Both the position numbers and the translations under genes were made by a program. DNA of 64,000 nt from positions 10,028,001 through 10,092,000 of the forward strand of contig NC_132976.1 in the NCBI RefSeq assembly GCF_047496725.1, given 5' to 3'. Of this stretch, positions 37,341-49,569 are shown in pieces (within the stretch, counting starts at the first letter, position 1; every line of letters begins with the position of its first letter). The notes beneath the pieces were generated by a model. It was given only the letters and a program-made list of their open reading frames with translations, searched no databases and was not told where the DNA came from. The stretch comes from Anoplolepis gracilipes (taxonomy: Eukaryota; Arthropoda; Insecta; Hymenoptera; Formicidae).

Positions 37341-40300
37341 ATATTATATTAATACATCTGCATGTACACCGATATGAATAATGTTGCTAATTGAATAATG
37401 CAAATTGGATATTGGCCTTGTCTTATCACAAATATGCAGACTACTGATCGAATAATATTACTCGTATAAATAGCAATGTGATAACAATTTTGTCAGCAAT
37501 TATTTCCATGAATTTAACATTTATATTACATCGTATAAAATAATGAAATATTATATATATAATTTTATATTTTTCGAACGATCAGAGTGAAATGTATTGC
37601 CATGGAGACACAATTAAAACACTTATTTCTTCTTCTCATGTATTCGACAAAAATTTTATTATTTTTAATTTTATTCAAAACAATGTGTTTTCTTCGCAGT
37701 GACATTTTCCCTCGTTCAAAAGAGAGCGTCATCGATTTTCGTGAAAGATGAAATATAAATTTGACGATTTTGCGAATCTCTCGTTGTTCTTTTGCGTTCG
37801 CCTTAATGTTCTGGTTAATGAAGAGTTTGCAGTGTCCCGGGATGGCAGCTGACGTTGCATTCATGCATGAGAGCGGCGCGTCCCAGTCATTTGGCCTCTT
37901 GTGTGTCTAAAAACGAGGCAACGGGCGCAAGTTTTGTCCCGTCGGTGTCCGGGTAACGCGCCTTCCGTGGGCATTCGAGCCAAAAGAAAATTTTGGAGAG
38001 GGGTCCCAACCGTTGGCCCACACATCGAGTTGTCGGAACATGCGGATTGAGCCATTAAAGCCTGGTTGAGGCCTCTTTCGGGGAAATTTGCAAGACAGAG
38101 AATTCGTTATTATTGCCGGCGCGCATCTGGAATCGCGCGTTGAGCAGTCTAGACTGGAATATCAAGCCAGAATCGTCGAATATTTTTAAAATAACAGAAA
38201 AAAAATTGCGTTCTTTATTGCACGTGATAATACAACCTGATAACGTTACTGCTTTTTTTCTTTCGGAATATAGATACACTTGCCTTCTAGCTTCTATAAT
38301 TATCAGATTGCAATTCTTATTGTATTTATATAATTTAATTGCTTTAATTTAACTTTTTTCCACTACTCATATTTTTCATAATGTCTAAAAATGCAATTTT
38401 TTGTTGAATATACAACTATTAAGAGATATCAAGATAATTACATCATCTTTTTTATTTTTTTATTATGATGCGATTCTGCGTTCATATTGATTTCATGACG
38501 CATTTCATACTCTCTAGCTGATACTAAAAGATGCTCACAGAAGGCGCAGTTTTTCTGAAGAATGGAAAGAGCGGTGCGAGCAAAGATCGGCCACCGCGCG
38601 CGCGAATCCATCCAGAGAGATAATTTATTGGTCAATCAAAATGACGCATGGAGGTATAAGGTGACACGTCAGCGTACACGACTGACCATTAATTTTAATA
38701 CCCGTCAGCATCAGATCCTCCGACGTTGCTTTCCACGTTCCCTCCTTTCCTTCCCTTTCTCTTTCTATCTCTGTCTCTTCCCTGCCTCTCATCCACCAAC
38801 GCCGACGGCGAGCGCGTATCCATCGGCATCGGCTACCGTACGACTAATGCCCCGTTCACCGACGACAATCATCCTCGGAGATCTCCGGAGTCGCTCGATC
38901 TCTCTCACGGCTGCTACGAATTATTATTCTCCTCTTAATTCACGGCATCGCTAACCGCGGGCGCGGACGCCGTCGTCGCCGTCGACCAGGTGAGGCCGGG
39001 AAAAAAAATCATGCCGCGGAGAGCGAGATACGATCGGCGCTTTCGGAGACTGCCGCGTATCAGGCGCGAGGCGCGGATAAATCGGTGCTACGTTAAGAAC
39101 GCGTCAAGAGGAATGCGAGTCCGTCGATTGATAGCGCGCGCAGCTCTTATCGGCGAACGTACCGTTACGCCACGTTGGGACCGACCCAGTGGGTAAACTG
39201 TCACTGTTTATTCCGTCATACGATTCTCACTGTTTATAATAAGAATTTGCGATGTGTCTTTAAGTGTACACCGTACACGTCGTAATAAATACTTTGTGAG
39301 CATTGAGTCGGTTAATTATTAATCTAAGAAGCATCTTTCTCCTGCTATTTTACATTGATATTTATTATAATTAAAATAATTGTAATTATGTCAATTAATT
39401 CATTAACTAATCTCTGATTATCTTCTCAAAGATATTTATTGCACAGTCGTCTTATTGAATAACATGGATGCAATGGAACTCGTTTATTACTCTATGGTAG
39501 GAGAAATAAATCTGTTAATGTCTTCAATTTCCTGTTTCAATCAATTAATATGAGAAGGCCAGCTACACAAGCAGCAGGAAATGTGGCGATATTTAGATAA
39601 TGATCCCAGCGTTTTCTTATCAGTCTAATAACCGGGTTAAAAAAATGGTACTATTACTTTACCGGGAACGATTGCAAGAGATCGTTCATTATATATATAG
39701 TCGAATACGTCGAAATCGTTATTTAGTGAGCAAAGTAAAGAGATCTAATTTTATATACAATAATTTCCGATTAAATCCATCGATCAATAATTAAACTGCA
39801 ATTTTAAAAAGACATAGTGTCACAAAGTAAAAAAAAAAAAATTTGTTATTCGAAGGAACTCGTTCATTATTCGTCGATAAATGGCCTAATTTTCAGTGTT
39901 GGATTCTGCTATATGTAGATAAGCAGATCCCTATCGAGTATCGGAAGATGGTTGCATAAGCGAAACTCAACGAGACGGATACATAATCGAGAGCCTGAGT
40001 TACCCCTCCCTTCGTTCGCAAGGGATATATGCGTTTCTTCAAGAATGTCAAGAACGGGTCGACCGGGGTTAATGCCTGCGTATCTCCCTAACGTGTATCC
40101 GCTTTTCTCTTGGGTTGTATCTCATTTGTAAAGATTCCGGGACAAAGGAGCAGGAACGCGATCGTCTTTATGGATCTGGCGTGGCGTTTGACCCTCTCCC
40201 TTCCCGCTCCCTGGTCCAGCGACGCATCCACCGAACATACGGACAGACAGAAGCGCGAGTCTGTCAAGTACCGCGATTCTAATCTGACGGGGACGTATTG

Positions 40301-40510
40301 GGCCTGCTGGCCGGATCCCAAGGAGTCGGCCTGCTCTTCGGCTATTATTAGTCACCGACGAGAGAGAGAGAAACCGGCATGGATTTCCATACATTCCCGA
40401 GCGGCGCCGAAACGCGGTCGATTCCGGCATTTAATCATGAAATCCGAGCACGAGGAAAATCAACGACCATTTGACAGACGACTAGGTTATTTAATGCTGT
40501 GTAGTGTATG

Positions 40511-40541
<31 letters not shown>

Positions 40542-42400
40542 TAGAGCTTTGAATAAGAAAACAACTTACAAAGTAAAGAGGCTTGACACGCGAAATATTT
40601 TTCGCTTATATAAATGAGATAAACGGAAACGAAATTGATAAAATTCTTGTATATAGTTGAACGTCAATATTTATCATTTTCGCTTATATTCTGTAAGATT
40701 TAGTAACTTCGAAGTTACGTCAATTAGTCATTTAATTTGCAAATTTTACCAACTTTGTTTTTATGTATATATATATTTCAGAATTATAATAATGATTAAG
40801 CATTTATATTCCATTTAAGGAAACCTTACTAAATCAAGATACAAAATATCCATACATCTAATCGTCGCAGACGATGTTTAAAAGAGTCATTTCTTTTCGA
40901 CGTGAACAAGGGTATAACGGAAGTCTAGTCGAAAGTGACTATCGCCGATTATTCGTCATGTCAGTCTTTCTACTCTGGCGTAGCTTGTACGTTAATGTTA
41001 CCTATTACTTACCAGTCGTCCCTTTTGACAGCTACGTTCGAGTTTCGATGTGTTCCTCGAATATCTTCGATTTTCAACCTTTGAGAGCTGGCGACAAAAA
41101 TATTTGACATTCAATGATAATCTATGCCAAATTTTAGTCGATCTAATTTTACCTCGAGTGTATAATTTCTCTCGTTTTATTTTAAAAATTATCACAATTT
41201 TTACGTAATGATTTTACGAGAATATGAGACATTTATAGAGCAAATAATATAATTATTACGTGGTCCGCGAATTTCAAAATAATTATATTATTGTTACATA
41301 TATTATTGTATTATTTTTAACTATAGCATAGTATTTTTACAGAACATCCCAAGTAATAGACCCAAGTAATAGAGTTGTGCATAGTTCTTTTTTTTCAGGA
41401 AAATTCAATATTTTTTCCGTAAGCAATGAAATAAAGAGATACGCGAAAGGTATCGGAGACAGCAGAACAGAGTTTCGCGTGGACAGCGATAGCCTGGTTA
41501 AATGAAGTATGATACGCGATAATTTGACACCACTCACGATCAGCGTAACGCAACACACGCAACGCGTTTGTATAACGTAGGCGTGGCTGGCGTGATATCA
41601 ACGATGGCCACCTTTTGACTGTAAATCAATCGATATCTCGTCGGCAGGAGGAGCTTTCCATGGAGTCCGCACGATGCTTGAAACGAGTCGGGAGTGGAAA
41701 GCATGCGCCAAATGCTGAATGCGAATCGACCCGCCCCGCCGTTTTCATCCCTATAGAGATAGTCTGACTGTCTTTCTCGCTCTCCTTTATTTCGCGTTAA
41801 TGGTTGAAAATACAAAAAAAATCTACATTTAACGATTTTAATTTTTATTCGACTTTTTTATGTTACTGTCATTAATTATTTAAAAAACTGAGGAGATAAT
41901 TTTTTATATAATTAAACATTTATTATAGCTATATTATGTATATAATTTTAATAAGAAAGATAGCTTTATAAAAAAAATTTGCAATTGTTTTAGTTTTGTA
42001 ATCATGTTACCGAATGATTTTTAGACAATCTTCAAAAAGAGCACATCAAAAAGATTTGCAAGACGTTGATAAATCTAGTATTATTTAGATGTAAATCAAA
42101 ATTGTTTTTCGTTTCAGTGACACATTCATTTACGTGTTGTAATCATCGATTGTGACACGTCTCGCAAATGACATGTCACCATGTAATCATTCATCAGACT
42201 TTCGATTCCGCGCAGCTGTCGTAGATTATACTTTACCTGAGCAAACGTTCACGTGACGAGAGGGGAGAGGTAAGTGTTGGCAAAATAAATCATATTCGAT
42301 GGCTTGATAATTGGGAATATTTAATTCGAATTTAAATAATCTTACAAGTATCAGTTGTCGCGTCATCGCTCGTATGATCGCTACGATTCATACATATCAT

Positions 42401-43887
42401 ACGTAAATAAATAACTAAGTTATATTTTAAACAGTCTATATCGGGACACAACGCCGCCGCTAAGTGATAAATTATGTACACGTCGCTCCGTCGATTACAT
42501 ATACAACACACCTATACATAGCTCGTCTCTCTATTTGCTTCTCTTTCTATATATATATATAATATTCTATTGCACGTCGCAATCACTCCAGTTTTTCTTC
42601 GCGGTATATAATATCTTACATTTTTACAATAAATTAATGTAAAATCTAATTTTCCCGCTTCTCTCCTTACTCGCTCGATTCTTCGTCACAAGATGATTCC
42701 GTACGTTTTCATGTAAATAATCTTGCCGGAAAAATTGCAAAAAATGGCACTTATTAATCTCCTTTGTGAAAAATTAACCGCTGCATGCCATCGCAGTACG
42801 CAAATCGAACACATTTTATTTTTATCTTAAAACTGGATCACATTTTGTATGCGAGAGAGAAGATTACGCAACAATAATTGATATTTTTATTGAGAAAAAA
42901 ATTTCTTCCGACGTGATATTATTAATCGCGTTTTCTTCTTTTATGACAATGCAAAATATCTCGGAAAATTCAGTTGGATTTTTCCGACATATATCTGTAT
43001 CGTTGATCGCTTATTCTGAAAATCAAAATCTGATCCAATGATGTGTGTGCTGCGATTTAGGAACGTGTGCCGTAGTTTTTATATTATTTCTTCTCGCCTT
43101 TCAAAGCGATGGCAAGAAACGGCGCGCGACCGTAACTTATTCACGTAGCCATCTCGGTAACTAACTTTTTTCTCACGATTAACTGTCGAACGAGGACGAG
43201 CGACATACGCCAAATGCTGTTCTATCGGAAGCTCTAATTACAGAACAAGAATTCCTCGAGTTGATTCGTTTGCTGTCTAACGAGTTGTCACTCTAGTACA
43301 TCTAACGAAATAAATACTCCAGTCTTTCATTTTAAGGAAGAGAAATGGCAGACCATATTAGCCTTTCGGCCCATTCAAAAAGCTTTCCTTTTTATTACCT
43401 TTTTTTGGCCAATATAACTCTTCAAAGTATAATATACCACATATTTATCTTCTTTTTTTTTTTTCTTAAATTTGCACCGCTTTGGTTAATTATGACTTAC
43501 TTTTAGAAACTTGCGTAATTAGCAAAATGAAAATATTTTTTATGTAATATCCATGTTCTTTGTTGCAAAAATAATTCTTGAAAAAAAAAAAAAAAAAAAA
43601 GATCGCTTTGTGAAAATCTAATATCATCAAATGTTTTTTAATCGTATTGAAAAAATTTTTTCTTCTAACTATCTAACAATAAGTATATTTTAACTTTTCC
43701 AGAAATTCTATTTTTCTTTCTCCCGATTTTTCTCCCAAAAATCCTTGCGCGATTAAAACAAGAAAGTAAAGAGGATTTTGAGGATAATTTGATCTTTGCT
43801 TGTAGCATCTTTGGGGTCAGATATTTACGAAATTTAGGACTCGAAGTTACATACTAACATTTTATTTCTCTTTTAAGTTTGCATACG
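42401..43887 (-). other. Region downstream of the invected stop, containing its 3' UTR
   Basis: AT-rich sequence follows the invected stop on the minus strand. A poly(A) signal (AATAAA, read as TTTATT on the plus strand) occurs only about 20 bases after the stop, at 43861-43866. Others lie farther left, near 43393, 42878 and 42818. The real end cannot be chosen from sequence. An A20 run (plus strand) is at 43581-43600. Confidence 0.35.
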
Positions 43888-44237
43888 TCATTTCGCTTGG
43901 AGCTCCGCGGCTTGTTCCTCCTCCTCTTTAGTGAGCGGTACCGTCGAGTGGTTATAAAGTCCCTGTGCCATCAGCTGGAGCGCGAGAGGATTTTTCTGAC
44001 CGCTGGCCTTCTTGATTTTCGCCCTTTTGTTCTGGAACCAGATCTTGATTTGCGCTTCGTTCAAGCCCAGATCCCTCGAGAGTTGCTGTCTCCGTCTTTC
44101 CGTCAGATATCGGTTCTCCGCGAATTCCCTCTTTAACCTCGCTAACTGTTCTCCGCTAAACGCTGTCCTAGGACGTTTCTCTTCGGGAGTACCGCCGCCG
44201 CGTCCGTCTGTCCTCTTTACTCTTCTCGTACGTGGAC
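43888..44237 (-). CDS. inv: Invected homeobox protein, last coding exon (homeodomain)
   Basis: Final exon of the second engrailed-family gene: two bases completing a split codon, then 115 residues and TGA. The order is PRTRRVKR, a Gly-rich linker ([10 protein letters not shown]), and the homeodomain (exon residues 19-78) with WFQN at 66-69, so Gln50 is kept. EH5 follows ([20 protein letters not shown]), then the usual tail [15 protein letters not shown]. The acceptor reads GTGTTACAG|GT. The open frame running 20 codons further up to an ATG at 44298 is intron. The exon begins GT, so joined to the microexon ending in A it gives Ser (Gly-Arg-Ser-Pro), the hallmark of insect invected. It is 53/60 identical to the plus-strand homeodomain. 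Function: nuclear DNA-binding repressor partly redundant with Engrailed (family knowledge). Confidence 0.93.
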
Positions 44238-45627
44238 CTGTAACACGAGATGATCCTAACGTTAACTCATATCTGTCAATATTTTTATCCAAGAACATCT
44301 ATATGCAGATAAAATTGAGTTTTTTGCAAGAAATGACGCACGTCTTAAGAATATATAAATTGGTCGGTTTTTTTTTTTTTTTTTTTTTGCAAAGATGAAG
44401 ATATAAGCGTGTATATTTTATTTGGACACAAAATTTGCCTAAGACTTGTTCGTATATAAATAAAGCCATTTCATTTTTTTTTTTTATATGATTTTCTCAA
44501 CAAATGTTATCAGATCCGCTACAGATGACAATATGAGATATCTTAAACAATACTTCACATAATACCGCTGTACAAGCCTCGGACAAACATTGATTCAGCA
44601 AGTTTACACGCCGATAAATCTGAAAAATTAACGAACCGCCGGTCGGCAAGTTTTACGGCAACTTTTATTGTCTAGGCTGTCTTGAGTATTTTTCTCTCGG
44701 CGTGTTTGTGCGCCTGGTCTAAGTCCGGTTATGCGCGAGTGTCTTCTATAACAAGCCGGTTGCTTGGGAGGAGTCAGGGTCGGAAAGTTCGTCGACGGAA
44801 TAAACGTCCGACTGGAAGGATCCTCCCGCCGCGCCGAGACGAAGTAAATCCTTCCGTCTTTTGGTTCTACCTGCTTTATCGTGCTGCGGATGTGCGTTTC
44901 GCGTGGAATCACCGTGACATACCTGGCAGCGACGGTTTTAAATCACACGCATTATTATTGCCGCCACGTCGCATATCCTATGCACGTAAACACGCGCATT
45001 TTAGCCAGCACGGTGTTATTATTCACACTATTGTTTACGTCGGTACGGTTTCTTGAGATTCTGATTGATTATATTCACGGAATTCGATAACAATCTAATG
45101 CAACCAAGTTATTTATTCTTCTCGAATATTGAGATAATTCAGGAAATGATTGAATACAATATAAAAATTTATTACAGTGCAGTGAGTATAAATTTTTTAT
45201 TCATAATTATAATTACTCTCGCTGCGAAAAAAAATATTTCAAACTCGACCAAGTTTATTTAGTAAAAAATGGAATCTAAAGTTAAAAGTTTGTTTTAGAT
45301 TGTCACGTATTCTGTAGAGGGAACACGTAGCGCGTCACACACCTCGCCAAACAAGGGCCACGCAAATATGCGATTCTAAACGCGACTGCTTCTCTTGTGT
45401 GATTCCCGCACGATAATAATTCACGAGGTAAACACCGCGCGCCGGCCCCGCACGGCACGAACGTATCGCGGTTTATACGCAGCACCGGCGGCTGTGTAAT
45501 TGCGTATAAATCAAATCATAACGATCAACACCGGCGTTATCGGGCAAACCGATCTGTTGAATATTCCGTGAAAATTTCGAGACCGCCGCGAATCGTCGAC
45601 TTGTGCGTCGCTCGACCACTTTCACGC

Positions 45628-45675
45628 GAGAAATCATATATCGTCTGGCGCGCGAAATCATATATCGTGTCACGC
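45628..45675. repeat. 24-bp tandem duplication
   Basis: Two adjacent copies with period 24 share AAATCATATATCGT (45631-45644 and 45655-45668) and GCG-rich starts. A few substitutions separate them. Confidence 0.8.
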
Positions 45676-46421
45676 GCAAATAAAAAGGACGTATAATTGG
45701 CTTTTTGGACTTTTTAGATTGTACGAATGCCTTAAAGTTTGAGCTATTGATAGTAATTCTCTCTCACTTTCTCTCTCTCTGTTTTTGCTTTCTCTTTTTT
45801 CTAAGGTCAATATTATATATAATTCATAGTCTGTTCTTATATTTAAGAACGTCTTAAATAAAATTTCAACAGCTCTCTTGGTTAGACAGAATCTGAAAAG
45901 ACAACCTAAAATTTAAATATAAAAACGGATAGCCTTAGCGAAATTGGATATTTAGAAAAAAATGTGTGAATTGAAAAATACATATGTTTTGCATAGAAGA
46001 AAAAAAATGTTACACAATCTAATAGAAATCTTTAGACGTGTGTTATATTTTTTGAAAAAAAAAAGGTACATTATTAGTCTTACAATTACGTTGAATCATT
46101 AATTTGTTTTTTGAAAATATGTAGAAGTTTCTATTCGAGAATTTTACTAGAAAAAAAGCAAAAAAAATTCTCGCTTATTTAAATTCAAAACTGAACTCGT
46201 ATCCTTTTCATAAGTGGCTCATTTTCTTTTCAAAGACTTAATGTATCCAAGATTTTTGCGCTTTTGTGAACATGTCAACAAGTTATTAGTTCTAAATATT
46301 AATTTTTATGAAAAGCGTCGTAATGAAACGTAAAATATCACAAGAGGAAGAATTACTTGATTACGATCTATTTACCGTCAAATAATTTATCTGCGAACCA
46401 AGGCTTTAACGATCGGCCGGC

Positions 46422-46422
<1 letters not shown>

Positions 46423-46462
<40 letters not shown>
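46423..46462. repeat. (GA)n microsatellite
   Basis: About 20 GA units with one AAAG interruption. Confidence 0.95.
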
Positions 46463-46465
<3 letters not shown>

Positions 46466-46980
46466 GAAATTATAGGCTCGTGGAGAGTATAAGTTGCATT
46501 GCAAATGATAATTATCGAATGTTGTGTGTTGCGCGGTAGTATAAATTACTGTCGACCAACGAGGGTCGTCCGGCACGTATGAGTTTCGAAGTGAAAACGC
46601 GTTTTACAACGCGTAATCATTCAAAGCGAAGATCATAGTACGCAAGCTTTAAGTAATATTATCGGAAAAGCAGTTTGTTCCGCACGATCAAGCATCCTCG
46701 CGTCCGAGACTTGAGTCGTTAGTTTCCCGCCTCTGATTGGCTCTTACAACCGGCTCTTACGGTCGCGATCGATTTCTATACACACGTGTGTGGCCATAAA
46801 AATCGTCGTAAGAAATTCATCTTCGTCGAATGTACTCAATGACGCCTGTAAAATACCTTACAAGGTTGCGACTGCTCACGATATTGCGATTTTTTGCGTT
46901 TCGTGCCAGACACGTGCCGGTGTTTAGAAAGAGAAATATTTATCAAGATACACCGTATTACGCCATGTTTGTTAAATAGC

Positions 46981-47022
46981 TGCGATATATTTCATGCGAG
47001 TTTAATCGCATGAAATATCGCA
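46981..47022. repeat. Imperfect hairpin, 17-bp arms
   Basis: TGCGATATATTTCATGCGA (46981-46999) pairs with TCGCATGAAATATCGCA (47006-47022), with a 2-nt AT bulge in the left arm and a 6-nt loop. Three further pairs follow after one mismatch. Confidence 0.8.
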
Positions 47023-47544
47023 TCTAATCAGAAAAATTCAAAAAAACTTGTCAAATTTCAAAGTGGCTTTCTTTCTTGGAATAAGAATAAAATTTTGTTA
47101 CAGAGAAAAGCAAAATGTGTAAAGGAAAAAATTATAATTATAATTATAATTAATAATTAATAATTAAATTATAAATTATAATAATTTTTCTAGACAAATC
47201 GTTAAGCTCGTAGTGTATTAGCTAGTTGCATTAACGTACGCGTACTATCCTTGGCAGTTTTCTCTTCCTCAGGAATGACTGAGGTAACGAACAGTCGGCA
47301 GTCTAATTACTTAAGCGAAGCGGTCTTGCAGTGAAGCGTAGGAAACGGGTGAAGAGCATCCTCTCGCACTCTCTACACAGACTCTCTTCTCATTCTCACC
47401 CTTCCCACTTACGGTAATCCCTCTCCAAAGACTCTCAAGGGTAAAACCAATAATGCTAAGACGCTCTCCTGTTAAGCGCAACCCCAAAAGCACCTCGAAT
47501 ACCGGCGACGCGCGGCCTCGCTGGAAACCCTAATTTTCCTTGTC

Positions 47545-47950
47545 CTACTCCTGAGATAGACGTCAGCTCGTAGTTTGGTCTGTCAGTTTAATTGCATTTC
47601 TTTTTCTGCCGCGTAACTACACTCGTGCAATTCGCGTGCGCACAGCGAAATGACATTTACATTGCTAATCAGCTCGATCGTTACACGGGACACGCACTAA
47701 CAATAAGTGATTAGAATAAAAATACCAACATTACGTTGATTGTTGTCATTTACATGCGAATTGTTTTATTATAAAATGTGCAACAAGCCACGACTTTTAT
47801 ACTTTGAGTGTGAAAAGATGTAAGACGCGTTAACAAATTCGCGGTTGACGTCAATACAAATTAGAAAATCTTCAAATTTAGCGCGATCGGTTAGGTAGTC
47901 CAAAAATTACTACTACTTCTCTCCTTCTACTCTTGAGATAGATATGTCAG
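47545..47950. repeat. Diverged repeat pair (CTACTCYTGAGATAGA)
   Basis: CTACTCCTGAGATAGA at 47545-47560 and CTACTCTTGAGATAGA at 47927-47942 differ at one base. Both are followed by (..)GTCAG and later by CGCGTAAC. They look like a degraded local duplication or repeated enhancer module. Confidence 0.55.
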
Positions 47951-48043
47951 TCTACTGTAGCTTCTAATTTCTCCTTCGACCAACTTTCGCGTAACGAATT
48001 GACAGCGCTGTGTTCTTCGATCGCCCTTTCAGTCTGCTGCTCG

Positions 48044-48900
48044 ACTTGCTCGTCACGTTGCTTTTAATTACATCCGTATCGATGGAACCGAGAAGACGGG
48101 GCGAAGCATAGAATGAAAAGGGAGAGTACAATGTCTAGAATTTGTTAAAAATGATCTGTAAATTAGTGGAATTTCAAGCGGAACAAATGGCCGACGATCG
48201 TGTTCGGAGAGCAAATTGTTTCGTATAATGCATTAAATTTAAAGCGAAAATCGAAGTGATTCCAGACAGACAGAATGAATAATATGATGGTGGAAAATTA
48301 TCAAGCTATGTATATTTCGTGCAATCAGAATGTAATGCAACAGAAAGATGTTGTAAGATTAATAACAGGACATTTTAGATAAATTTGATTCAGTCTCTTT
48401 TGAGAAATATATGGAAATAAATTATCAGATCGACGCGAAAAAATTCTAAACATAGAAAGTTAGATTGTAATATCAATTGACTAAATTAGAAAGTACGAAA
48501 CAATACGCTAACAATATATCAGAAAATTCCCGCAGTCATAAATTAATAATAATCTTTCAACGACGCGCGCAGTTTTCTCACTCAAATCTCACATCTTTCA
48601 TCTTTTAACGTGTATTTCAAACATCGTTCCGATAATTATACCATTTAAGTACAAAGTATATTTTCCGTATAAATTGCGATAGCAATCGAATGAGAATTGA
48701 TAATCGCTGTAGACGACGCAATCCTGCAGACAGGCAATGGAAGTCTCTCCGGTCAATCGATTCCAGATAAATCACACGCCAATTTTTAGCCATGAACAAT
48801 TAATTGAGCGTAAGTCGTAGGCGAAGTAAGTCGTACGATTACGAATCGCATCGCCTTTATAACGAAACCGCTAAAGCGCCACTCTACTTGCTCGTCACGT
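48044..48900. repeat. Identical 15-mer pair (ACTTGCTCGTCACGT)
   Basis: The 15-mer at 48044-48058 recurs exactly at 48886-48900. Each is followed by a T-rich stretch and TTAATT, and preceded by an ATCGCC-CTTT-like sequence, so similarity extends past the identical core. Confidence 0.65.
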
Positions 48901-49547
48901 CTTTTTTAATTGCACGCGGTCACCATCGACAGATACGAAAGATCGCCGGAAGGGAAAGAGCAGTAAGCCAACACATACGGTGATTGTATGGTGTAGATGT
49001 ATTAAAATTTCTCGCGAGCCAACTGGAATATTTTGCGCAAAGTGATGCAAGTGACAAGCTATGCTTGATGTACAAAGTTGTCTGGATAGAAAGCGCGGTC
49101 ACGTGTTCATTTTTGATTCGTATTTAAGCATTCATAACTTAAAGGCGGTTCTCCCGCTTGTCATCCGGTGTCATCTGATAATTACAGCGGCAATCTAGCA
49201 CTGATCGCTTAATGATAAGCTTTCGTCGTGCGAAAGACAAGCAACAAATGATTATTACATTTTAATAAAGCACGTTTAAATGCAGGAGAAGCGATTTTCT
49301 TCATTACTGTCTTTTTGCGATATGTCGCAAAAATCCAACATGCTCCTCGTACACTCTCAGGCGCGTATACTTTTACTTATAAATAAAATCCGTATTCTAT
49401 GCATTTTTTTATCCCATTCTTTTTTTCAACCGATGTTGTCGCCGTATTAAAGATTGATTTGATCAAATCGAAATGTATTTTTGTCTACTCGCATCGCTTA
49501 TAATCTCGAAAACATTATTATAATATATATTTTTCTATTATACATTG

Positions 49548-49569
49548 TTTTTTTTTTTTTTTTTTTTTT
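49548..49569. repeat. T22 homopolymer
   Basis: An uninterrupted T-run inside the invected intron. Confidence 0.9.

Larger units (their letters stand above)
32200..42400. other. Intergenic desert, invected side
   Basis: No gene is seen. CpG-rich blocks lie at about 33310-33680, 34200-34660, 35080-35780, 37840-38160, 38530-39200 and 39950-40460. Repeats include (ATC)n at 33243-33266, (AC)n at 33887-33912, A23 at 34833-34855, (ATA)n at 36819-36870 and T25 at 40511-40535. A palindrome is at 36369-36395 and a possible MITE at 37148-37340. A 144-codon frame at 40110-40544 runs into the T25 tract and shows no domain. Confidence 0.5.

Noticed and set aside
40110..40544. 144-codon open frame
   Set aside because: It ends in a Phe run from the T25 tract, has an equally open frame on the other strand, and shows no domain, signal or splice context.
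41348..41373. Two tandem copies of CCCAAGTAATAGA
   Set aside because: A simple 13-bp tandem duplication with nothing else around it. Ordinary replication slippage is enough.
44238..44298. Frame of the invected homeodomain exon extending upstream to an ATG
   Set aside because: The extension (21 codons) has no family similarity and crosses the conserved GTTACAG|GT acceptor. It is intron.
47407..47412. ACTTAC (a GTAAGT donor on the minus strand) as an alternative microexon donor
   Set aside because: The six bases before it do not encode an in-phase Arg-Ser and are not preceded by AG.
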